From Leuctra nigra (Eukaryota; Arthropoda; Insecta; Plecoptera; Leuctridae): 64,000 nucleotides of DNA. The position numbers and the translations under genes are program-made. This document shows, piece after piece, positions 34,375-44,504 of the stretch. How positions within the stretch are numbered: position 1 is the stretch's first letter; each line of letters opens with the position of its first letter. The notes under the pieces are model-generated. The model saw only the letters and a list, made by a program, of their open reading frames with translations, did not search any database and was not told the DNA's origin. The stretch covers positions 41,198,724 through 41,262,723 of the forward strand of contig OW203763.1 in the NCBI GenBank assembly GCA_934045905.1, given 5' to 3'.

Positions 34375-35052
34375 ATGGAGCAAAACATGGAATCTTGCTG
34401 CCGGTTGGAACAAATTCCAGGGTGGAGCAGGTTGCCCCTCGACCTGCAACGCGACATGTTACGTTTCAAGGCCTGTGACTTTCAAGGTTTCTTGGCTGCG
34501 ATGCGTCAAATAGTAGCAGAACGAGCAGCGTCCACGACGTCTACTGTACTATCAGTTCAGGACACAACCGCCACGCCTTCTCCACTTCGACGTCAAGGGG
34601 ACTCCGTCGAAGGTTCCGAGGTGCAGTGCATGGACGCCGTCGAGGCTTCCAAGGTGCAGGGCACGGACGCCGTCGAGGCTTCCAAGGTGCAGGGCACGGA
34701 CGCCGTCGAGGCTTCCAAGGTGCAGTGCATGGACGCCGTCGAGGCTTCCAAGGTGCAGTGCATGGAATCCGTCAAAGATTCGAAGCGACGCGAAGCGACA
34801 GCAAAATGTCCATACACCGCGACACAAGTTCGCCAGTACGCAGCTTCACTACGCTGCAGGTACTCAGCGTCGCCAGGCACGCAAAGGCATTGCAAGCGGT
34901 CTGGCATTAAAGAGGAATGGTCCCTTCCGTATTGTCTGGGCCATAGGACGCAACGTCTACGAGCTCGGCGATCCGAAGTCTGGCAAGTCAGCGGGCCGGG
35001 CAAATGTAGCCCAATTGTTGCCGGTCATTCCAGTTCCCGCATGGGTGCGTAG
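34375..35052 (+). CDS. Gag-like ORF of the miniature LTR element with 11-residue repeats
   Basis: The ORF starts MEQNMESCCRLEQIPGWSRL and has about 100 residues of gag-like character (PLDLQRDMLRFKACDFQGFL). About five copies of VEASKVQ(C/G)(M/T)DA follow, then an unrelated tail. The 33-bp unit keeps frame. The tail after about 34,900 is out of frame with an integrase fragment on the same strand. The protein probably serves packaging, if expressed at all. No domain beyond gag similarity is certain. Confidence 0.55.
   Translation: MEQNMESCCRLEQIPGWSRLPLDLQRDMLRFKACDFQGFLAAMRQIVAERAASTTSTVLSVQDTTATPSPLRRQGDSVEGSEVQCMDAVEASKVQGTDAVEASKVQGTDAVEASKVQCMDAVEASKVQCMESVKDSKRREATAKCPYTATQVRQYAASLRCRYSASPGTQRHCKRSGIKEEWSLPYCLGHRTQRLRARRSEVWQVSGPGKCSPIVAGHSSSRMGA
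34605..34775 (+). repeat. 33-bp tandem repeat in the gag-like ORF
   Basis: Units GACGCCGTCGAGGCTTCCAA + GGTGCAG... repeat about five times with few changes. Confidence 0.95.
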
Positions 35053-35059
35053 CGCCTAA
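34901..35059 (+). pseudogene. Integrase C-terminal fragment inside the miniature LTR element
   Basis: In the frame starting at 34,901 the sequence reads NGPFRIVWAIGRNVYELGDP followed by KSGKSAGRANVAQLLP, ending at TAA 35,057-35,059. This matches the C-terminal domain of gypsy/BEL integrases (GP(F/Y)-type). It shows that the element arose by deletion of most of gag and nearly all of pol, leaving both ends. It is in a different frame from the gag-like ORF. Confidence 0.75.
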
Positions 35060-35084
35060 GCACCCATGCCTCAAGGCTCTTTTT

Positions 35085-35095
35085 GGAGGGGGAAT
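35085..35095 (+). promoter_or_regulatory. Polypurine tract of the miniature element
   Basis: GGAGGGGGAAT lies directly before the 3' LTR, where plus-strand priming would occur. Confidence 0.75.
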
Positions 35096-35267
35096 TATTA
35101 GGCCTTGCCTAATATATAGGCTCTGGGAAGGACATCAAGGAGGCGGAGAGAGAAGAGAAGAAGATAGGATTATTGAGATGGAAAAGAATGTAAGTTTGTT
35201 CTTGTGAGAAGAGAATAAAAAGTCTTTTAAACTAATCTTGTTGCATTTCTATCTCCTGGACACAACA
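35096..35267 (+). repeat. 3' LTR of the miniature element
   Basis: Same 172 bases as the 5' LTR. Confidence 0.9.
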
Positions 35268-35355
35268 GTAGGTACTATAGCTTTTTTGTATCCATAATCA
35301 ATTTACGATAATTATTAATTAGTAGATAGTTAACAATATTTAAGATGATGATTAT

Positions 35356-35880
35356 TGTCATGATATGCATTGTACAATGTGATGCAATGTATGGAGGGGG
35401 AGCTGGCCTATATAAGGTCGTGGCAAACCCCGGAGAGCTGAGTAATAAACCAGTTCACAAAAGCATAACATGACAAAGAGGAAGAAAATGAGAGCAAAGT
35501 ACTGCAGAAGAAAGTAGAGAAGATACCATCAGCAAACAGAATGGCACAACTGGGGAGGCACCACGCATTAACATTTATTATTATGGAGATGGGGAGTGCA
35601 TATGCAATGTATTGTTAAACATTATGGTATTGTTGTTGTATACTAATGAATTTTGGACAGCAGTGAACCAATTTTTTTGCATTTTTTAATTTATTATTAG
35701 GAAATAACCATTTGAAAATGACATAATTTTTGTGTTATGGAAACATTACTGTAAAGAAAGGAGATGTCATGCAGATATATATTGTACAAAGTGATGCAAT
35801 GTATGGAGGGGGAGCTGGCCTATAAGGTCGTGGCAAACCCTAGAGAGCTCAGTAATAAGCCAGTTCACAAAAGCATAACA
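35356..35880 (+). mobile_element. Second miniature LTR element, 525 bp
   Basis: Direct repeats 35,356-35,470 (115 bp) and 35,765-35,880 (116 bp) start TGTCATG and end CATAACA. They contain a TATA-like TATAAGG and an AGTAATAA poly(A)-like signal. A purine tract AAAGAAAGGAGA precedes the second repeat. Flanking bases ATTAT and ATTAG are a plausible 5-bp duplication with one change. The 294-bp interior has no ORF. The two LTRs differ at about ten positions, so this is older than its 1,143-bp neighbour. Confidence 0.75.
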
Positions 35881-36438
35881 ATTAGTATCATGAACTATGC
35901 CAGAAATCTCAATACATTTAAACATTTTTTTTATGCATTTCAATGTTTCAAAAACCATCTACTCAAAGCATGTCTAAAACGTCCTATTTCTCATATTTCG
36001 CCGTGTTCCCGTGGATAGCCTGCCAGCCTTCTACCCACAAGATCGTGTGTTCAAAACATGTTGGGGTAAAATAATTTGTATTTGTGTACTAATCATAATT
36101 GAAATTGTCACTGTTATTTCGTTTACAGAATTGAAATCCGATCAAAAATGAATGAGAAATCAATTATTTATTACAATTTTATCTTGTTGTCCAATGCATG
36201 TAACAGCCAAAGGCTGTTATTTAGTTATTAAGTTCTCTCAACAGAGGGCACCAGTAACACGATTTCTTAGGGACACGATTTCTTAGCCTCCCTGGGACAT
36301 GGCGGGGACCTCCCTGGGAGCAGTTTGAGGGGGTTATTGGAACCTGGCCGCCATTTTGCTGAGATGTAACGGGGACCTCGCTGGGAGCTCTTTGGGACGT
36401 GGCGGGGACGTCCCCGCCATGTTCCAGTGTTTGTTGGG

Positions 36439-36475
36439 CATAATCCTAGTTGCACAACAATACGACGTTAAAAAC
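36439..36475 (+). mobile_element. tRNA-derived SINE, 3' part (split copy)
   Basis: CATAATCCTAGTTGCACAAC followed by TACGACGTTA and an A-rich end corresponds to the GCAGACCAGTGCGACGTTAA end of the 44,129 SINE. It continues the copy that breaks at 33,736. Confidence 0.8.
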
Positions 36476-36733
36476 TAGTAAAAAAATGAATCTTTGATTG
36501 ATTGCACTTCCCGACATCCTTAAAATGAACCTTGTTTCCTTTTAAGGCTTCACTAACGCAGAATGTACGAGTCTTTATGATAGTTTCTGATGTTTCAGGT
36601 ACAGGAGTTGTCGATTTAGTACAAGGAGCTGGGACTACTGAACCAGTGGCTTCGTAAAATAATTGCCCTACCCATAGTCCCGTTAAATGACTTCGACGAG
36701 GCATTTGTTGATATCATCCAGAATAATATACCT

Positions 36734-36976
36734 GCAGCGCGATTGTGTAAGCTTCACTTCCGAGTTAGACGATCATCGTCTTATCTCGTCCATCGTCCAT
36801 CTCCTAGATGCTGAGTGGGTAAATCACTTTAGAGATGTAGTCCGTCTAACTCTGGCTAGAGGTGTAGTACTCCATCTCTAAAGTGAGTTACACACTCAGC
36901 ATCTAGGAGATGGACGATGGACGAGATTAGACGATGACCGTCTAACTCGGAAGTGAAGCTTACACAATCGCGCTGC
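36734..36976. mobile_element. 243-bp foldback (palindromic) element
   Basis: The ends GCAGCGCGATTGTGTAAGCT and AGCTTACACAATCGCGCTGC are perfect inverts, and nearly the whole element is a palindrome around about 36,855 with a few mismatches. No ORF and no clear duplication are seen. Confidence 0.8.
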
Positions 36977-37241
36977 TGATCACATCAGCTCAGTTCAATT
37001 CCTGGACTACATGGTGAAAACCTCACTTCATGAGGATAATGGTAGCTTCCCAAGGTATAATCATATTCTTTTACTAACTCTGTATGTATCGAGGTGACGG
37101 ATTTGATGAATTTAATTGCAACGGTAGATTGAAACGTCCGTTCAACACTTAACAAGTTGCCAAAGTTCCGAAGCGCTGTTTCAAAAACTACTGTAGGAAC
37201 TTTAGTCAAGGGCGGAAATACGTACCGCACAGTTTTCAATA

Positions 37242-38230
37242 TTGCATTTGGTATTGGCGCTCAAGTTGGGGTTGGGGGCATTGAATATTGCCATTCGGTC
37301 AGGTGGTCGAATGGCCGTCGCGAGTGGTCAGGTGAAAGAGCTCGTTGTGAAAAAAATTAAAGATTTGCAAGTGAAGGACCTTCGTGAAGTGTTGGAAAAG
37401 GACGGTTTAGTAAAAGATGGAAGGAAAGAAGATCTTGTCGAAAGACTGTTGCATCTATCGCCATTATGGAATTATTTGAGTTTTTCAAACTTGATATCAT
37501 TGTGCATGACGGTGCAGCCGCTACAGACCAGGTGGGTGTGGTGACGAATAGTGTTCAAATTCAATTGCTCCACGCCATTATATCGGAAAAAGACAAACGA
37601 TTGAATACACATGAAGAATCTGTTGAAGGAGAAAGTGACTAATTTGGAAAGATGCAAAACTGCTAACAGTGCTACGGCAACGAAAATGCGCTTTTCAGCG
37701 GCAGCAGCAAGCAATGCGGTAAATTTAAACCCTGTAATTACTGGTCGACCTTCGATGCCGGGGGGACTGACTTTCGGCAGCGAGCTCCCCCACCCCATCG
37801 AGTGGCTCAGCACGATGTCATCGACTTCAACCTCGACCTCGAGTCATGTGACCCTAATGTTGACAAGACATCAGCTGTGCCTCCAATCCGTCGGACAACG
37901 TCAACCGTTCGAGCTCAAACGACTGGTGAGACTGCATCCTCCTCTGAAGCTGAAGATGAAGATGGATTCAAAAAGGTGACGAATAAAAGGAAGAGACGTC
38001 ATCAGTACGCGGTAGGAACAGCAGCTTCCTCTGGCGGAATTGCGGTGGCGCCGAGGAAAGTTGACATCCATGTGGGGCCGTTTTTCAAGTGAGGTGACTA
38101 ATGACAATCTTATTTCATTCATAAACAATAAGATTGATGACGTATCATCAATAACTTGCGATTGGCTAAAAGCTCGCGGGGATTATAGCTCATTCAAAAT
38201 CAGTGCAGTGCATCCCTTGCTAAAAAACTG
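37242..38230 (+). pseudogene. LINE ORF1 with an N-terminal SAP domain
   Basis: 37,242-37,544 includes VKKIKDLQVKDLREVLEKDG followed by LVKDGRKEDLVERL, a good match to the SAP helix-extended-helix DNA-binding motif. After frame breaks near 37,545-37,800 the protein continues with EDEDGFKKVTNKRKRRHQYA, VDIHVGPFFK, then SFINNKIDDVSSITCDWLKA and YSSFKISAVH. The last part resembles an RNA-recognition-like fold in LINE ORF1 proteins. A host gene is the alternative for the SAP part, but its continuity with the LINE and the lack of introns favour ORF1. Confidence 0.6.
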
Positions 38231-38289
38231 ATGGATCCAGAATTTTGGCCAACAGGAACGGCCAATAATAATTTTTTTCAGCAAAGACA

Positions 38290-40110
38290 GAAGCAGGAAG
38301 CGGGTACATAAATTTTATGAATAGTACCCCTCCTTGTGGAAGAGTTCAGCTTGTTGAGAAGAAGAATTTGCTTAGAATAGTTCACCAAAATATTCAATCG
38401 CTTCGTAAAACAAAGACATTAGAAATTGAGCTAGCTCTTGAGCGTGTGGATATGCTTGTGTGAACATTGGCAAGAGGAAAATGATACGTAAAGCCAAAAA
38501 ATATTCTATTGATGAACAGATTAATAAGGCAAGTAATGTAATATCAGAATCATGGAAAATTATTAAGAATGAAAAGGGTAATTATCATGTGCCAACTGTA
38601 ATAAAAAGCATTTCTGTGAATGATTATGTCAGCACCAACGCTACTGAAATAGCCAATGCACTAAATGATTATTTTGTGAAAGTTGCTGTGTTACTGACAG
38701 AAAATATAAATGTTACATCAAACATTGATACAGATGTAAACTTAACTTTTGTAAACGAGTCAATGTATCTTGCTCCAGTGACTGAAGAAGAATTAATTAA
38801 TGTAATTCAGAATCTTAAATCTGAAGCAACTACTGATACTTATGGCATATCGGCCAAGTTATTAAAAAATAGTTGGCAATTCTTGCTTTTTCCACTGATG
38901 TGTACTCGTATATGCAATAAATCTCTGGAATCAGGTATCTTCCCGTCTATGTTTAAGAGAGCTAAAGTTTTACCCCTATTTAAGAAAGGACGGAAATGTG
39001 ATCCCTCTAACTATAGGCCGATTTCAATTCTGCCAGTCTTTTCAAAGTAGTATTCGACAAATTGCGAGGTTTCTTGATGAAACATAATGTCATAAATAAA
39101 TGTCAATTCGGTTTTCAAAAAAATTAATCATCAGTTCAGGCAGTTAATTCTTTTTTACAACATGTTTATAGCTCACTTGATTTGAACCAATCAATCATGG
39201 GAATTTCGTGCGACCTGTCGAAGGCATTCGACTGTGTTGTGCATCCAATTCTGCTACGTAAACTTCATGAGTGTGGGATAAGAGGTGTATCAAAGAGTTG
39301 GTCCAATCCTATCTTGAGGGAACTCCACTGGTAACTTTCGCTGACGATACTAATGTTATTGTAAAGGGCTCCAGTACAGCTGACATGACGAATAAAGCAG
39401 AAGCAGTATTAGCAAGACTTGGCCATTGGTTTACTATTAATAAACTTGTCCTAAATGTTGAGAAAACCAATGTGTTACACTTCAAAAAGACAAAAAGTAA
39501 TGAGACTGTGTCCCTAAAGACTGCTTCCAACTCTGTCATATGTGAAGCGCATAGTGTCAAATTTTTGGGAGTCATGATTGACGATTACCTTCGATGAGAT
39601 GTGCATGGAAACTCCTTAGCTAAGAAACTGCACTCAGCTTGCAATGCATTATATAAACTACGAGACTTGTTATCTTTAAAGAGACATTGAAAAATGTTTA
39701 CTTCGCTTATTTCCATTCCATAGCAACATATGGAATCACAGTCTGGGGCCATTCAAATGCAGTAATTAATAGAATTTTTCTTCTCCAAAAATATGCCGTA
39801 AGAATTATTACAAGAAAAAGGAAACTTTTTTATTGTAAACCTTTATTTATAAAGGAAAGGATATTAACTTTGCCAGGTGCTTTTATATTAGAAACTCTTT
39901 CTTTTATTTTTAAATGTAAACACAACTTGTCAGTAGCTCAACACAATCTAATGATATTCGAGAAAAGTGTGTTTAACACACCAAAAATGTTCAATTAGCT
40001 TCCAAGTGCATTAACTTCGATTAATAGTTATACATTATTTATAAAATTACTTAAAGATATGCTAGTGAACGAGGCCCTGCATTGGGTTGATGATTTATTT
40101 CTATAGTAGG
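38290..40110 (+). pseudogene. LINE ORF2 (CR1/L2-like), large internal deletions
   Basis: 38,360-38,460 reads RIVHQNIQSLRKTKTLEIEL, the start of an APE endonuclease, and then jumps to the linker and RT, so most of the endonuclease is deleted. RT follows (38,460-39,050: LPLFKKGRKCDPSNYRPISI), then a stop and SKAFDCVVHPILLRKLHECG in another frame. A second deletion brings in TFADDTNVIVKG at about 39,336 with LGVMIDDYLR, and the thumb/C-terminus at 39,687-39,998. The GVPQGS motif is missing. The end is near 40,110. Confidence 0.8.
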
Positions 40111-40278
40111 TATGTGTTTTAAGAAGAATACTTTATTAAAAACACTGCCATAAGAAATGGTTACCACAAGGACACAGTATAACAAATAAACAAGTAGATG
40201 AATTTGAGATACAATAGGTATAACAATTAAGCATAATAATTCTACATTAATATGAAACTAGAGGGACCCGCTTACAAA

Positions 40279-41020
40279 TTGTAAGTTGTGTGATTCGCAT
40301 TTATGATTAATTTATCACCAACTACCAAAGTTTGGGAATTGTTAAAAAGCGTCCTTCCTGACGGTTTTGTTCGTGGTATTACCTCAGTGAACAGGCAAAT
40401 GCTGGAAGGTATTCCCACAAATAAGTGATACGCGATGGAGCCACTTCTGGCAAGATGGCTACTATCAGGTACACATATTAATTTGTTTGTTTTTACATTT
40501 CGTGTTTCCATAAAGCAGTGAAAAACTAAAAACAAATGAAATTGATATTTAGCTATAAATTTACATTCTTGGCCATAACAAACAACTATATCAACTATTT
40601 GTATTTATATTTATGCAAATGCGCCCTTGATAGCCGCCATTTACCTAGTACCACAAAACTCACCAGAGGTCAGTTGTGTTCCTAATTTTCTCGAATACCC
40701 AACTAATAGGCCACGACCGCCTCCTTCCCTGCTTCCATCTATACCTATTATTCACCATCATCTAAGTTGTGTGATTCGAATTTATGATTAATTTATCACC
40801 AACTACGTACCAAAGTTTGGGAAATGTTAAAAAGCGTACTTCCTGACGGTTTTGTTCGTGGTATTACCTCAGTCGACAGGCAAATGCTGGGAAGGTATAC
40901 CCAACTAATAGGCCACGACCGCCTCCTTCCCACCTTCCATCTTTACCTCCTATTCACCATCATCTCCCATCATCATAATAGGTTAGCTGCAGAACAGTGC
41001 GACGTTATACACTACTAAAA
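40279..41020 (+). repeat. Duplicated block with SINE body fragments
   Basis: A ~130-bp block (TAAGTTGTGTGATTCG...GTTAAAAAGCGT) at 40,279-40,415 recurs at 40,764-40,890. Each copy runs into CTTCCTGACGGTTTTGTTCG and CTCAGT..ACAGGCAAATGCTG, the body of the tRNA-derived SINE without its head. Another body fragment lies at 40,692-40,765. The 3' one continues to GCAGAACAGTGCGACGTTAT. Confidence 0.75.
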
Positions 41021-42379
41021 CAAATAGGTACCTACATGGAAATTATAAATCTACTACAGATTAAAATTTCTAAACGAATCCAAGTTACAAATCTGAAATC
41101 ATAAATGAGTGAATTATACAGAAACAAATACGCAACTTAAAAAAATAACGGCCAAATGAGTATACATAAGAAATGAAAAATGAAAAAATTGAATAAAAAG
41201 ATTTTAAAAACGTTTCTAAGAAAACATGGAATACTCTATCAAATTTAGATAAAACCAGAGCAGCTCTCTCATTGACTGAAATCTGTCACGTGATCTTACT
41301 TGCCTCCTGATGAAATAAAAGTCTGCATCTGTGCACAATTCACATCAACATCAGGAATTCACATCAGGTTATACATGGCAGATCAGCAGGGAGCCGCTGA
41401 GCTTCTCAGTCGATTCCCACATTGCTGAATGTCGCCTTTTTGTACTTAAAGATGCAAATAAAGATCATTGAAATTGAAATTGAAACATCAACGATCGATC
41501 GCTTTAGTACAATTTTGATTCCCAAAACGTAACTGTCAATATACTAATGAGAAGTTGCGACGTTAGGTATGTATACTCGGGCTTAAAAGTTCACTTACGG
41601 CCCCCCCCCCCCCCCCAACCCCTCACCATTTGCAACCCCAAAAATATCATCTATTTACATTATATTGCTTTACCCGTGGTTCTACTAAGTCAAGGTCCCA
41701 AGAGTGTATTCCAATTTCGTTCAATGTAAAAAAATCACGGCCTATACTGCGCAAATATGAAAGTTTCGAAACTTGTCTATTCTTCCATGGGCTACACGTC
41801 TTGGCAAGTTGGCTACACTCTTGCTTCTCATGTAATTTCTCTCAAAATACTGTCAAACGTTAGTGAAACGGAGTTATTTCATCGATCAGGTATGTAGAAT
41901 GTGATTTCGTATATTATTTGAACGAATTATTGTTATAACTTACTTGAAAGTGGATATAAAGATTCGTGCTGACATTTTGACGTTTTAAAATGACAGTTCG
42001 ATTCATTTCCATTGTCGGACATACAGGACACCCGGACATACGGACATACGCGATATGCGCATGCGTGAAAAGTGCACATTATGTAAGAGGATATTTGAAG
42101 ATGAAAATTGGTCAACGAAAATTATTGAAAAACAATGATATTACAATTATAAAAAATAGTGCATATGTGAATGATAGTGAAACAAATGATGATAATGATG
42201 ATGATGATGAAAATGATACCCAACTGTCCTAATGATGTCAACTATAAAGATGATTTTGCAAAATTGCGACAGATCCCTTAATCGTTAAAATACTAATATT
42301 AGAAATGAAGGATTTTTGAAATTTAAATTTGTCACAAAAATTCTTAAAAAATGCAGGTACTGTTCCACGGGTTCCGATA
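41021..42379. other. Non-coding stretch
   Basis: AT-rich, with a C17 run near 41,601-41,617 and a GAT-rich stretch near 42,185-42,215. No supported ORF or element boundary. Confidence 0.5.
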
Positions 42380-42660
42380 AATCTAGTGGAGCGGTCGCTC
42401 CACGCCAGCCAAGTCGTACGGAGCGCACACTCTCATATAAAGGCTGGAGCAAACCCACTTTTACTGTAAGCATCAAAGTGGCATTTTCGGCCTACTGGAT
42501 CATAAAATTGGGAAATCTCACATTGTTGCGAAATATCTTAATTTCGAGCTATGGCCCATCCCACCACATATACCAAATTTGGGAACAATAGGTTACGCCC
42601 TTTGCGAGCTATAGGGCAATAAAAACAGTGTTTTAGGGCGGTTTTCATAATAATAATCTC

Positions 42661-42725
<65 letters not shown>

Positions 42726-42890
42726 GGTGGAGCTAAAATCTGGTAAACAGGCCACAGCCTAAACGGCTGAACCGATTGATTTCAAATTTTTACAACGTGT
42801 GCACTTTTGGCGTCTAATTTGCCCTCGCCCCCTTGACTTTTTTTGTGCCGCCATTTTGAAACCGGAAGTGACGTCATATATGAGCTTAGA
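42380..42890 (+). repeat. hAT-associated non-coding block, copy 1
   Basis: CTAGTGGAGCGGTCGCTCCA, then CATTTTCGGCCTACTGGATC, TTTCGAGCTATGGCCCA, ACAGCCTAAACGGCT and GCACTTTTGGCGTCT occur in the same order, inverted, at 60,180-60,660 inside the hAT transposon. So this is probably a remnant of a related element. It includes the (AGT)n tract. Confidence 0.75.
42660..42725 (+). repeat. (AGT)n microsatellite
   Basis: About 22 uninterrupted AGT units. Confidence 0.97.
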
Positions 42891-43534
42891 TTAATGAGCT
42901 TAGATCTGTCAAAGAAAATAGCCTGTCTGAAGTTTATTCCCAAATATCGGATGGTTTCGTTTTCATCAATAGCACGCACAGTTGTTTGCTCGTCGAGAAG
43001 GATGGATTTGTCACGAAGAATGCCTTTTTCTATATTAATAGCAAAAGACTTACTGCTGTTTAGATCTAGACCCAATTCAGAGAGCCGATTTCGAATCATA
43101 TTCGTTAGTGTCACAGCCGAGTCTTCACTTTTGGCCACTACAACCAAATCGTCAGCAAATCCGATGACACTAATAGGGTCCAGACCCTCAACTAGTTCAA
43201 ACCCATACTAAGAGGCAACTTCTGGTTCGGACAGCTCGTCCAATATATGGTCTGTTGATAAATTATAAAGTGTCGGTGATAACGGGGCTCCTTGCATTAC
43301 CCCACGGTTATAGATATAGGTTTCGTCTTCTGGTTATTAGCTTCAACTTGAGTGACGTTGCCTCTTTGGAGATTAATTATCAGATCTTGTAACATTTTTG
43401 GCATAGATGAGGCTTGAATGGTTTCACACAAATGATTGTGACCAATAATGTCAAAAGCTTTTGTGACGTCCAGGAATATTAAAGTAGCATTATTCTTTTT
43501 TTGCTTTCGAACGTTCCAAAATGGCATTGACAAT

Positions 43535-44063
43535 CAGTGTTGGGGAAGTTCCTTTTTAAAACGATCTTTTTAAAAGTTCAGTTCACGTCCAAATATATGA
43601 ACTTTTTAAAAGTTCAAGTTCTTTATTTTAAGCAAGTGTAGTAAAAGTTCACGTTCCTTAAAAAAACGAATATAAGTTCTTTTAAAAGTTATTTAAAAAA
43701 AAATTTACTATATAATTAACTACGCGTGAAACTTAAATGGAACTGGCGAACTGGGAAGAATCTAAGAGGGGCCCCTACTTCCCCTTCCACACCTGCCTCA
43801 AACTACCCTCGCCATAGTAACCAATCCACGCTCAGAGTTAAAGAAACTAGGAAATCTTCGGATCGGCTCGGACTTTATTCCGATTCGACTGCTTAGTGCT
43901 CAGTAGGAAAGAGCGAACTTGATCGAAACGTTCGTGGTTAAAACGAACGTTTGACGTTCACGTTCTTTGTATACAAAAAAGAACGCGTTCGCTCAAAAGT
44001 TCGCAAAAAAAGTAACGCGTTCCTAGGAACGCGTTCTTTTTAAAAGTTCCCTCCCCAACACTG
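43535..44063. mobile_element. 529-bp hAT MITE
   Basis: Ends CAGTGTTGGGGAAGTTC and GTTCCCTCCCCAACACTG are inverted, of the CAGTGTTGGG hAT type. The exact 8-bp duplication TTGACAAT is at 43,527-43,534 and 44,064-44,071. Internal sequence is rich in AAAAGTTC/GAACTTTT repeats. No ORF. Confidence 0.92.
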
Positions 44064-44128
44064 TTGACAATGGATATGTTGATGTAAGATCCTGGTGACT
44101 TGGTAAATCCTCGTTGATGTTCATTGAA

Positions 44129-44411
44129 TACGGAACAGGTTGGGTGAGTGGTTATCTCTCTGAGCTTGTATTCCGGAGGCCCGGGTTCGATTCCCGCGGC
44201 CGTCCTTCCTGACTGGGGTTTTTTCGTGGTTTTCCCTCAGTCGACAGGCAAATGCTGGGAAGGTACCCTACTAATCGGCCACGACCCCCTCCTTCCCACC
44301 TTCCATCCTTTCCTACTCTTCACCATCATCTCCCAATCATCCTCATAATCATTCATCCGTCGCCATGAGCCTCGCTGCAGACCAGTGCGACGTTAAGCCC
44401 CAGAAAAAAAA
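44129..44411 (+). mobile_element. Intact tRNA-derived SINE
   Basis: The exact 13-base duplication GATGTTCATTGAA is at 44,116-44,128 and 44,412-44,424. The head has a B box GGTTCGATTCC and a divergent A box (GGGTGAGTGGTT). The tail ends GTGCGACGTTAAGCCCCAGA plus an A-run. It is the best reference in the window for the copies at 33,518 and 40,345-41,020. Confidence 0.92.
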
Positions 44412-44504
44412 GATGTTCATTGAAGGATATGTACTGACGCGCGATTTTATCCAGGGCTCTCTCGATTACTCTTCGCAGAACGGAACATATAGAATTAGTC
44501 CCAT

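Larger units (their letters stand above)
34125..35267 (+). mobile_element. Miniature LTR retrotransposon (TRIM-like), 1,143 bp
   Basis: Two 172-bp LTRs (34,125-34,296 and 35,096-35,267) appear identical, flanked by GTAG on both sides (34,121-34,124; 35,268-35,271). A tRNA-Pro primer-binding site follows the 5' LTR and a polypurine tract precedes the 3' LTR. The interior is only ~800 bp, without protease or RT. Identical LTRs imply a recent insertion. It must depend on enzymes of an autonomous relative. Confidence 0.9.
33737..36438. mobile_element. 2.7-kb TIR element inserted in a SINE, CA duplication
   Basis: The left end CCCAGCAAACAAGGGACATG and the inverse of the right end CCCAACAAACACTGGAACAT begin ~42-bp inverted repeats that share GGCGGGGACGTCCC. 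Comparison with the intact SINE shows the empty site was ...CGCCA-TAAT..., and both flanks now carry CA (33,735-33,736; 36,439-36,440). So the duplication is CA. Subterminal GC-rich palindromic repeats with GGGATATCCCTTTTGGGAC occur at 33,790-33,930. No transposase is seen, so it is non-autonomous and the superfamily is unknown. It contains two miniature LTR elements. Confidence 0.7.

Noticed and set aside
34552..35003. Minus-strand ORFs over the 33-bp repeat
   Set aside because: They are shadows of the gag-like ORF repeats.
41547..41863. ORFs around the C17 run
   Set aside because: Open only through low complexity; no homology recognised.
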